A stretch of DNA of 5,618 bases from Candidatus Poseidonia sp. (lineage in GTDB: Archaea; Thermoplasmatota; Poseidoniia; Poseidoniales; Poseidoniaceae): assembly GCA_013330155.1 (NCBI GenBank), contig DUIU01000021.1:1-5618 (forward strand), read 5' to 3'. Numbering within the stretch: position 1 is the stretch's first letter; every line of letters begins with the position of its first letter. The notes below the pieces were generated by a model that saw nothing but the letters and a program-made list of their open reading frames with translations, was not told the DNA's origin and ran no database searches. The translations under genes and the position numbers were made by a program. This document shows, piece after piece, positions 1-5,618 of this stretch.

Positions 1-1597
1 GTCCATCGGCATCGGTGTCGTAAAGACCTGGGTCAGAGGTGACCCATGTGGGTTGAACACCACGGTTGACGACAAGAATTTCCCATCCCATTACTTCAAT
101 CCCGTCGATGAGGCCATCGGCATCGGTATCAGCATTGAGCGGATCTGTGCTTCGACCGTCGAGAATACCGTCTTGGTCTCGGTCGTTGGCCTTGTATTCC
201 ATGACGTTGGTGAAGCGTTCTTCTTCCTCGACGATGTTCATCCAACTGAACAAACGGGATTCAATGCTCTGCCCAACCACGACGTTAAGTTCGTACACAT
301 ACCCATCCACTGGAGCACGCATGGCGACAACCTGTTGATTTCCACCCGCTAGTGTGATGCGGGCAGAGGCGACTTGTTGGTTTTCGATGACTTGGTCTCC
401 AAGAGCCACATCAACGGTATTGACGATGGCCGTGTTCTCAAGTTCGCCGTACATGATGTGGCCATCGGCGTCAAGGTCGTATCCGTCCATATCTGGGTCC
501 TCATTTCGGTTCAAGGCTGAACGAGGGTGGAGGCCGTTGGATGCTTCCCATTGGTCAGGCATTTCATCTTGGTCGGTGTCTTCCAACCAAGGTGAAGTGA
601 AGTTACCTTCGCCGAATATTTGTGCCACTTGATATTCCTCAAGGTTGTTCATCCCGTCTTCATCCCAGTCGCCGTAACCGTCTGAGGCATTCGCAGGGTT
701 GAGCACATAGGCCGCATTTGGCGCCATGGTGCTGTCGGAATAACAATACTCGAATCCATCAGGCATTCCATCGCCATCTGTGTCCCAATCCGAGGGCCCA
801 TTGAGCAATCCATCTCCGTCCATGTCCATCATGAACCAACTGCGTTCAACGCCAAAGAACGGGCCCGAGCGGGTGACGGATTGGAGCAATGGTTCGTTGC
901 ATGATTCACCCATGCCGGTAAAGAGCCCCAAGGTACCATTGGCGACCTCAACGATGTCGTCAATCAAATCAAAGTCAGAATCTCGAGCAGTGGGGTTGGT
1001 CCCGAACGCCTCTTCTTCAAAATTCGCAAGGCCATCGTCGTCAGTGTCAAGAACCATATCACAGGAATGCCGGTCGTTGGAGGCAAGGTCGTCCCATTCA
1101 GGCATACCATTTTCTCCGTCAAATTTGTCTTCAAGTGCATTGAGCATGGCAGCATCAAGCAAAAGACAATCCCAGTTTCCATCGAGTGGATTGAAGAGAA
1201 CAACTTCACCACCGGGTGTTTGAACGCTGGTGGTGTACAGTGATTCCCAGCGATCATTCAATCCATCGTTGTCCGAGTCAGCGCGTTGCGGGTCCGTACC
1301 CAATTCTTGCTCAGCTTGGTTGGTTAGGCCGTCACGGTCAGGGTCGCCACTAGGACCTTGGTTGGGGTCGGGCCAGGATTCGGTTTCGTTTTCCACTTGG
1401 GCGTTGCTTGATTCGTCGTTTTGTGTGGGATCAATCTCAAGGTCTTCTGATTCCCCATTATCCAGTGGATTGAGTCCGTGTTGAACTTCCCAACCATCAC
1501 TCATCCCGTCGTTATCGGTATCTGGATCGTTGACATCCGTACCGTACTGAGTCTCCTCAAGTTTGTCAGACAAGCCATCGCCATCGCTGTCGGCGCC
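1..1597 (-). repeat. Array of about 14 Asp-rich calcium-binding-type loops (protein repeat)
   Basis: Loops begin near residues 59 (DSDGDG), 82 (DTDNDG), 141 (DPDRDG), 163 (DSDNDG), 240 (DTDDDG), 262 (DSDFDL), 314 (DMDGDG), 328 (DTDGDG), 367 (DWDEDG), 396 (DTDQDE), 423 (DPDMDG, running into DLDADG at 430), 528 (DRDQDG), 546 (DTDADG) and 583 (DTDADG). Most are followed by a hydrophobic residue and then D/N-x-x-E. This is the usual TSP3-like spacing, in which alternating Asp side chains coordinate calcium. Two loops lack the glycine (DSDFDL and DTDQDE) and may bind weakly. The repetition is mainly at protein level. The best DNA copy I noticed is a 14-base identity between 3-16 and 114-127. Confidence 0.85.
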
Positions 1598-1765
1598 TGC
1601 TTCGATAAGGACCGTTTCGCCTCGGATATCCTCTTCGACGGCACTCTCGTATCCACCAATTTCCTCGCTGGTTTGGAAAAACCCAGATATACCTACGAAA
1701 AGAGAACCAAAAATGAGGGTAGAAACGATTGCTACATATGCCATCTGGTTGTGATTTAGACTCAT
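1..1765 (-). CDS. Membrane-anchored Asp-rich (TSP3-like calcium-loop) surface protein, C-terminus beyond window
   Basis: I translated this frame by hand and it stays open for 588 codons, running off the left edge without a stop. The ATG at 1763-1765 was chosen because it directly precedes a hydrophobic segment (residues about 9-30, AYVAIVSTLIFGSLFVGISG and after). That segment looks like an uncleaved signal anchor or a signal peptide. A GGGTG motif lies 6 bases upstream of the start. The rest is acidic and carries about 14 DxDxDG-type loops, often followed by a GTDP/GTNP/GLNP turn, as in thrombospondin type 3 repeats that bind calcium outside the cell. Residues 449-515 interrupt the repeats with a Val/Gly-rich segment resembling a barrel-sandwich hybrid. 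Four cysteines (200, 235, 289, 341) could form disulfides. By family analogy it is a cell-surface or secreted calcium-stabilised protein for adhesion, scaffolding or polymer handling. No catalytic domain is visible, and any functional domain may lie in the missing C-terminal part. Confidence 0.85.
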   Translation of the reverse strand, partial: MSLNHNQMAYVAIVSTLIFGSLFVGISGFFQTSEEIGGYESAVEEDIRGETVLIEAGADSDGDGLSDKLEETQYGTDVNDPDTDNDGMSDGWEVQHGLNPLDNGESEDLEIDPTQNDESSNAQVENETESWPDPNQGPSGDPDRDGLTNQAEQELGTDPQRADSDNDGLNDRWESLYTTSVQTPGGEVVLFNPLDGNWDCLLLDAAMLNALEDKFDGENGMPEWDDLASNDRHSCDMVLDTDDDGLANFEEEAFGTNPTARDSDFDLIDDIVEVANGTLGLFTGMGESCNEPLLQSVTRSGPFFGVERSWFMMDMDGDGLLNGPSDWDTDGDGMPDGFEYCYSDSTMAPNAAYVLNPANASDGYGDWDEDGMNNLEEYQVAQIFGEGNFTSPWLEDTDQDEMPDQWEASNGLHPRSALNRNEDPDMDGYDLDADGHIMYGELENTAIVNTVDVALGDQVIENQQVASARITLAGGNQQVVAMRAPVDGYVYELNVVVGQSIESRLFSWMNIVEEEERFTNVMEYKANDRDQDGILDGRSTDPLNADTDADGLIDGIEVMGWEILVVNRGVQPTWVTSDPGLYDTDADG

Positions 1766-1771
1766 GTGTGA

Positions 1772-1820
1772 CACCCAGCACGCTTGTGCTAACACTCCGA
1801 GGCGTTGATTCGGTTATGAA
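1772..1820 (-). promoter_or_regulatory. Possible promoter, leader hairpin and Shine-Dalgarno-like motif for the calcium-loop gene
   Basis: Read on the minus strand, a weak TATA-like element (TTCATAAC) lies at 1813-1820, 48-55 bases before the ATG. If it works as an archaeal TATA box, transcription would begin roughly 25 bases before the start codon. A GGGTG motif at 1772-1776, complementary to the core of the archaeal 16S rRNA 3' end, sits 6 bases from the ATG. A perfect 5-bp inverted repeat (AGCAC, 4-base loop, GTGCT) at 1777-1790 directly abuts that motif. The positions fit together, but the TATA match is poor and everything here is inferred from spacing. Confidence 0.3.
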
Positions 1821-1835
1821 CCTTGACCAAAGATG

Positions 1836-1848
1836 AGCGTAAAACGCT
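1836..1848. repeat. Short perfect inverted repeat in intergenic spacer
   Basis: AGCGT and ACGCT flank a 3-base spacer, within the 116-bp gap between the stop of the V4R-like gene and the next start. It lies 33 bases past that stop codon. It could be a weak transcript-end hairpin or a regulator half-site pair. No long T-run follows on the minus strand, so it does not look like a strong terminator, and a 5-bp stem can easily arise by chance. Confidence 0.25.
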
Positions 1849-1881
1849 ACCCCGAGGTCATGATTTTGATACATTTAGAAT

Positions 1882-2907
1882 TCAATAATCAACGACAGGT
1901 TCTCTCACTTCAACGGTCAAGCCTGATGCGTCAAGACCAAACGTGACCAGGCATCGTTTCCCGTGTGCCCTCTGCCACATACCAAGGAGGGTTCCTGCAA
2001 CGAATGCAGGAAGAGGAGAACGGATGAGAAACCGCGTGTGGTCGTCACCATCCAACAGGCTCTTTTGCACCTCTACCTTTCCAAAACCACGCATGGTCAA
2101 CCTGCTCTGCAAATGGCCATCCCAGTCTTGTCTGGCCTGAAGAAAGAGGGGGTGGTCGGTTCTCTTGTACGCACCCATGGCTGCGTGGACGATGGCCGCA
2201 AAGACATTTGGCTCTTCAAACTCTTCACCGATGTGAGCAATCGATGAGGAAGGCTTTCTGCGAACTGGCCGCCCACGAAGTCCTGAAATCAAATGATGAA
2301 GGACGTTTGTAGGTAGAAAGAAAGAACGTGCATCTCCACTGAAGAAGGCGACCTCGCGAACGTCAAGCTCCAAGTCCAACGTACCAAGCAATGTCGCTTC
2401 CTTCGAGGTATCTGACCAATTCAAGCGATGCGCTTGAGGCGCAGGAACCATCGCTCCCTGTTTAGGATTCAAGATGGTCTGAATGAGTTCTGGAGACCGT
2501 TGATTCCATTCCAGTTCATAGCGAGATTTCGATAGGTGTTCGGCGTGGGCGAGTGAGAATCCAACCGTCAATCCATCGTGTGCTGGTGAGAGAATTTGTC
2601 GACCCTCAAACCACCCCCAACCCATGGATTTCGCTCGCTGTCGAAGGGCTCGTTCAGCGCGACGACGGCCGAACCAGCGGCCAAATTGAAACATTTTCGG
2701 GGCGCTCAGAGACCGTTCCTCTGAGTCCGTTGCAGCGTAGATGAGGCGCCTTCCAAGTGGCGTGTCAAAGGTTTCGTCCAAAACATGGCAGAAATTCTGA
2801 AATTCCACCGTACCAATCAGAACGCAAGGCTGCCCAATCGGGTCAAAAAACAGCCCATCTACACCAAATGTAAACGCTTCAAGGGAATGACTTACGCTCT
2901 CCCCCAT
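1882..2907 (-). CDS. V4R-like tandem-module protein, function unknown, cotranscribed with glyA
   Basis: This is a complete 341-residue soluble protein with no signal peptide or membrane segment. The ATG at 2905-2907 lies 12 bp past the glyA stop. I do not recognise it by name. Two halves can be aligned by eye: a hydrophobic start (GLFF at 18-21; VAFF at 186-189), a helix (RLIYAATDSEERSL, 54-67; NVFAAIVHAAMGAY, 234-247), then 38-39 residues later an aromatic-glycine motif (GWGWFE, 96-101; GFGKVE, 274-279) followed by a beta strand. The second copy continues into a helix (FVAGTLLGMW, 302-311) and a final strand pair, as V4R (4-vinyl reductase-type) ligand-binding domains do. V4R domains occur in bacteriochlorophyll enzymes and in sensory proteins that bind small hydrophobic ligands. 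The first copy is less complete after its Gly motif. The domain call is by pattern only and moderately uncertain. Coupling to glyA suggests a housekeeping rather than an accessory gene. Confidence 0.8.
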   Translation of the reverse strand: MGESVSHSLEAFTFGVDGLFFDPIGQPCVLIGTVEFQNFCHVLDETFDTPLGRRLIYAATDSEERSLSAPKMFQFGRWFGRRRAERALRQRAKSMGWGWFEGRQILSPAHDGLTVGFSLAHAEHLSKSRYELEWNQRSPELIQTILNPKQGAMVPAPQAHRLNWSDTSKEATLLGTLDLELDVREVAFFSGDARSFFLPTNVLHHLISGLRGRPVRRKPSSSIAHIGEEFEEPNVFAAIVHAAMGAYKRTDHPLFLQARQDWDGHLQSRLTMRGFGKVEVQKSLLDGDDHTRFLIRSPLPAFVAGTLLGMWQRAHGKRCLVTFGLDASGLTVEVREPVVDY

Positions 2908-2922
2908 CGACTCATCCCCTTA
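2908..2922 (-). promoter_or_regulatory. glyA stop / downstream start junction
   Basis: On the minus strand the glyA TAA is followed by a purine-rich stretch (AAGGGGATGAG) and then the ATG of the V4R-like gene. An earlier ATG inside this stretch is in a different frame and meets no homologous reading frame, so the second ATG is used. The 12-bp gap leaves no room for a separate promoter, which implies cotranscription and possibly translational coupling. Confidence 0.55.
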
Positions 2923-4233
2923 CTCAGGATAACCCGATAATTCCTCTTCATTGAAACAATAGCGAATGGTTTGATGTTGCTCTTTCAGTGCTTGGACGTC
3001 TTGCCGAACTCGTTTCGTGTCCTCCTCCTTGAGGAGAACTCTCGCATAGAATTGGGCAACTTCCTGCATGTCCTCATTGGTGAAACCCACACGTGTCAAC
3101 TCTTGGACACCAAGGCGCAAACCAGAGGGGGAAAGTGCTTTTGTATCGCCAGGCAACATGTTCATGTTGGTAATGATTCCAGCCTCTTCCAAACGTTTTG
3201 CTGCACGAGCTCCAGCACCAGAATCCAAATCTCCATGCCGAGTCAACACTTGGTGGGAGGCCGTGTAGCCTCGGCTTTCAGCGAGGACATCAAATCCTTC
3301 ACTTGCAAGTGCTTCAGCAAAGGCCTGAGCATTGGAGACGGTGTCCCGAGCGTAGGCTTCACCGTACTCCATGAATTCGGCAAGTGCCATCACCTTCCCA
3401 GCGACATGGTGGAGGTGGTAGGACGAACAAACACCGGGGAACATGGCGTTGTTGAGGCGTCGCTGGAAGGTCTCATCCTGGGAGGATGAGAGCAAAAACC
3501 CACCTTGAGGACCGGGGAAGGTTTTGTGACTTGAACCGGTCATGAGGTCAGCACCTTCGCGAAGTGGATCTTGAAATTGCCCCCCTGCTATCAATCCCAA
3601 AACGTGTGCGCCATCGTACATGACCGAGGCTCCGACCTCCTTGGCTGCAGCCGCCATTTCCTCAAGTGGTGTAGGGAACAAAAAGACTGATTGACCGAAC
3701 AAAGCTACCTTGGGCTTGACTTCTCGAATGGTTTTGCAGGCTGCGTCAATGTCAGGTTCCATTCGCTCCTCATTCCATGGATAGGTGGTTAAGTTGAGGT
3801 CTCGCAAACCCACTGCGCCCATTCGTGCGTGTGAGATATGTCCGCCGTCTGCGGTTGAGACAGCCGTTATGGCATCGCCGGGTTTTGCCAAGGCTTTGAG
3901 TGCCCCGATGTTAGACACGGTCCCTGAAGTCGATTGGATATTGGCAAAATTCGCCCCAAAGACCTGCTGGGCGAGGTCAATTCCCAAGGCCTCAATGGTA
4001 TCAAAATCATCACATCCCTGGTAATAGCGCTTACCGGGAAGACCCTCGGCATAGCGACCATGAAGGTCGCTTGACACGATGTCTCGAACGGCCGGTGAAA
4101 CGATGTTTTCAGAGGCGATCATCCCGAGACCATGCCGGTAGAGCCGGCCGCTTGCTCGGACCGCTTGGGACACTGTTTCTCCGAATTGTTTGTGTTTTGC
4201 AGAGGCCTTCCATGCGCCTTGCTCTGAGTTCAT
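2920..4233 (-). CDS. glyA: Serine hydroxymethyltransferase (archaeal type)
   Basis: This is a cytosolic PLP enzyme (fold type I) that interconverts serine and glycine, moving the hydroxymethyl carbon to a tetrahydropterin cofactor (tetrahydrofolate or an archaeal analogue; the sequence does not say which). It has 437 residues, close to the usual length of prokaryotic SHMTs. Visible motifs in order: ASEN (residues 40-43, with the family's catalytic Glu at 42); RYAEGLPGKRYYQG (60-73); the STSGT phosphate-binding region (101-105); GGHISHA (130-136, His131 expected to stack on PLP); DGAHVLGL (207-214, Asp207 for the pyridine nitrogen); TGSSHKTFPGPQGG (232-245, Lys237 forms the Schiff base); and SGLRLG (370-375, Arg372 for the substrate carboxylate). 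All key residues are present, so it should be active. The ATG at 4231-4233 gives a normal N-terminus, and no in-frame upstream alternative was found in the 58-bp gap. It is probably the first or middle gene of a unit with the downstream V4R-like gene. Confidence 0.97.
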   Translation of the reverse strand: MNSEQGAWKASAKHKQFGETVSQAVRASGRLYRHGLGMIASENIVSPAVRDIVSSDLHGRYAEGLPGKRYYQGCDDFDTIEALGIDLAQQVFGANFANIQSTSGTVSNIGALKALAKPGDAITAVSTADGGHISHARMGAVGLRDLNLTTYPWNEERMEPDIDAACKTIREVKPKVALFGQSVFLFPTPLEEMAAAAKEVGASVMYDGAHVLGLIAGGQFQDPLREGADLMTGSSHKTFPGPQGGFLLSSSQDETFQRRLNNAMFPGVCSSYHLHHVAGKVMALAEFMEYGEAYARDTVSNAQAFAEALASEGFDVLAESRGYTASHQVLTRHGDLDSGAGARAAKRLEEAGIITNMNMLPGDTKALSPSGLRLGVQELTRVGFTNEDMQEVAQFYARVLLKEEDTKRVRQDVQALKEQHQTIRYCFNEEELSGYPE

Positions 4234-4291
4234 GCCTAACCGGTGATTTTGGCAGTCTTTGAACCCTCGTTAGAGCGTCCATGGTAGGGGT
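4234..4291 (-). promoter_or_regulatory. 58-bp spacer upstream of glyA, possible weak promoter
   Basis: On the minus strand, an A/T-leaning stretch (TTCAAAG) is centred about 27 bases before the glyA ATG. That is the position expected of a TATA box for a leaderless archaeal transcript. The match to a TATA consensus is poor, and no convincing Shine-Dalgarno motif precedes the start codon. The alternative is read-through from the upstream TPR/membrane gene. I cannot decide between the two from sequence alone. Confidence 0.25.
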
Positions 4292-5618
4292 TCACGGCCG
4301 TTCGCTTCGAATCGTATTGCGAGGGATGAATCGCTTTTGGAGTTGAGTTTCTTTGCCTTCCGCAGCATCATTGAGCGCCTGTGGCTCCTTTTTCCGGATA
4401 TAGTTGGTCCGACCACGGTAGGCTACAGGACCGATGCTTCGCTCAAGCATGGGGCCACTTTCACCGTGCTCCTTTGGCCGCTTAAGCCACCAGGCTTTTC
4501 CAAGTGTGGATACTCTTGGCGTTTTTCCTTTCTCCAAGGCCATGCTACGCTTTCTAAGCCGCTGGCGCACTTTCTTGTCCGGTTCCTTTGACAATCGCTC
4601 AAACATCCATGCCGGATATCCAATATCCAACACGACACCGTTGACGGTGACCAAGATGCCGCTGAGAAGAAGATGGTTGCCGATAGGAATGTTACTCGCT
4701 TGTGGGACGGCTTTGAAACGCTTGAGGCGCCGAGCATATTTGATCATCCCGCGCTGATCTCGGTGGCGAATCTGGTGTTCTTGTTGACGTATCACGCGAC
4801 GGTAGGAATAGTGGAGGAACAACAAGCCACTAAGGACGGCGAGGCCTTCCACATCACCGATTTCTTGGTACGCAAGAATGCCGAGCACAAACCATACTGG
4901 TATCAAAACGAGGTATTGGAAAATGCTCATGAGTATACCCGGTGAATACCGTGGAGGAACCGCTCGTCTGGTAGCCTCGTGAGAGGCGATGAGAACGTTG
5001 GCGTTCATGGCTTCGTCAAGCCCACCTTTTTGCAACAGTGCGGCATAGGCATTGACCGGTGCTGCATCCATCCATTTCTTGGTCTCCTTCTGGTCATCGA
5101 GGAGGAGGGAGACCTCCATGTGTTCACGACCTTTGGTACCGTACCCAAAGATGACGGCCAACGCCTGAACCCTCGGGTCTTTGCTGTCACTCTTGATCAA
5201 TTCGTCGAGGACGGTTTTCGCATCGTGCCATTGCCCAGTATCAAGGAGGCATAGGGCTGTTGCGAGACGTGGCCTGACCCCGATGGGATCAGAACGCACG
5301 AGCGAGAGGGAAAGTTCCAACGCTTCGTCATACCTTCGTTGACCTCGAAGAAGAGCAATCATTGAAAGTTGTCCAGTTTGGGAGAGTTTGTCGTTGTGCA
5401 ACATCATCTCCGCAGGTCGAGGTTTCCATGTTTTCATCATGGTTTGAAGCATTTGAAGATAATCAATCGTTGAATTGTTCTCCCAATCCCAGATGTCGTC
5501 TTCAGTTACCGCTCCCCTCCATGGGTCCAACCACTCACAGATGAACGAGAGGATTTCAGGTTCATCGTATCCCTCGGGTTGCTGAAGTCCATGAAGAGCT
5601 TCACGAGCCGCATCCAAT
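4292..5618 (-). CDS. TPR-like membrane protein with basic C-terminal tail, N-terminus beyond window
   Basis: The frame is open to the right edge. A TTG at 5615-5617 is the first possible start, but nothing marks it as real, so the gene is treated as 5'-partial. I do not recognise the family. Counting from that TTG, residues about 85-146 form paired amphipathic helices with a TPR look (LRGQRRYDEALELSLSLVRS, then ATALCLLDTGQWHDAKTVLD), and the helical pattern continues to about 205. Hydrophobic segments follow at about 229-250 and 256-272, with a weaker one at 312-333. They are separated by Arg/Lys-rich loops (YSYRRVIRQQEHQIRHRDQR). The last 100 residues are strongly basic and probably disordered, without domain motifs. 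The likely layout is a soluble TPR domain for protein contacts, a membrane hairpin, and a positively charged cytosolic tail. The gene ends 58 bp before glyA in the same direction. No catalytic residues are apparent, so a scaffold or assembly role is only a guess. Confidence 0.8.
   Translation of the reverse strand, partial: LDAAREALHGLQQPEGYDEPEILSFICEWLDPWRGAVTEDDIWDWENNSTIDYLQMLQTMMKTWKPRPAEMMLHNDKLSQTGQLSMIALLRGQRRYDEALELSLSLVRSDPIGVRPRLATALCLLDTGQWHDAKTVLDELIKSDSKDPRVQALAVIFGYGTKGREHMEVSLLLDDQKETKKWMDAAPVNAYAALLQKGGLDEAMNANVLIASHEATRRAVPPRYSPGILMSIFQYLVLIPVWFVLGILAYQEIGDVEGLAVLSGLLFLHYSYRRVIRQQEHQIRHRDQRGMIKYARRLKRFKAVPQASNIPIGNHLLLSGILVTVNGVVLDIGYPAWMFERLSKEPDKKVRQRLRKRSMALEKGKTPRVSTLGKAWWLKRPKEHGESGPMLERSIGPVAYRGRTNYIRKKEPQALNDAAEGKETQLQKRFIPRNTIRSERP

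Noticed and set aside
1..139. Recurring 'ccatcggcatcggt' DNA units that could suggest a CRISPR or regulatory repeat
   Set aside because: The units are irregularly spaced, fall in frame with Asp-Gly codons, and diverge elsewhere in the gene. They are protein repeats, not a DNA array.
780..1223. 147-codon plus-strand open frame rich in Ser and Pro
   Set aside because: It is antisense to the Asp-repeat gene. The Ser/Pro-rich composition is the mirror of Asp/Gly codons, so it is a shadow frame.
1566..1874. 102-codon minus-strand frame spanning the intergenic spacer
   Set aside because: It runs into the calcium-loop gene in another frame and turns Arg-rich there. The frame with the signal anchor and DxDxDG loops is clearly the coding one.
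1849..1881. Terminator just after the V4R-like gene
   Set aside because: There is no convincing T-run or long stem in this stretch on the minus strand. Only a weak 5-bp repeat follows, so a terminator cannot be supported.
2971..3489. 172-codon plus-strand open frame
   Set aside because: It lies wholly antisense to glyA, whose catalytic motifs are intact. It has no recognisable motifs and is explained by the codon bias of the real gene.
5615..5617. TTG as the start codon of the TPR/membrane gene
   Set aside because: It lies one base from the window edge with no visible ribosome-binding context. The open frame probably continues beyond the window.

Overview
The window most likely comes from a planktonic archaeon of the Thermoplasmatota, and Marine Group II (Poseidoniales) is my best guess. 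Three things point that way. The serine hydroxymethyltransferase has archaeal-style active-site motifs (GGHISHA, DGAHVLGLIAGGQFQDPL, TGSSHKTFPGPQGG). A large membrane-anchored protein is rich in acidic Asp-repeat (TSP3-like) calcium loops, a protein type common in that group. Base composition is near-balanced and gene packing is tight. This placement is inference: no rRNA or other phylogenetic marker gene is present.

Layout: all four genes lie on the minus strand, so transcription runs from high to low coordinates. First comes the 3' part of a gene entering from the right edge (4292-5618), encoding a protein with TPR-like helices, two or three membrane segments and a basic tail. After 58 bp comes glyA (2920-4233), the one gene identified with high confidence. 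Only 12 bp after it is a gene for a 341-residue protein (1882-2907) that reads as two diverged copies of a V4R-like (4-vinyl reductase) module. After a 116-bp spacer with a possible promoter, a ribosome-binding-like motif and two small inverted repeats comes the 5' part of a gene leaving at the left edge (1-1765). It encodes an N-terminally anchored surface protein with about 14 Asp-rich calcium loops.

How the genes relate: glyA and the V4R-like gene are almost certainly cotranscribed. The TPR/membrane gene may belong to the same unit. The calcium-loop gene probably has its own promoter. glyA supplies one-carbon units by interconverting serine and glycine. Nothing in the sequence directly links the other three proteins to that reaction.

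The most unusual observations are a segment resembling a barrel-sandwich hybrid (lipoyl/HlyD-like) between the calcium loops of the surface protein, and the internal duplication in the glyA-linked protein. No RNA genes, CRISPR arrays, insertion sequences or long gene-free stretches were seen.
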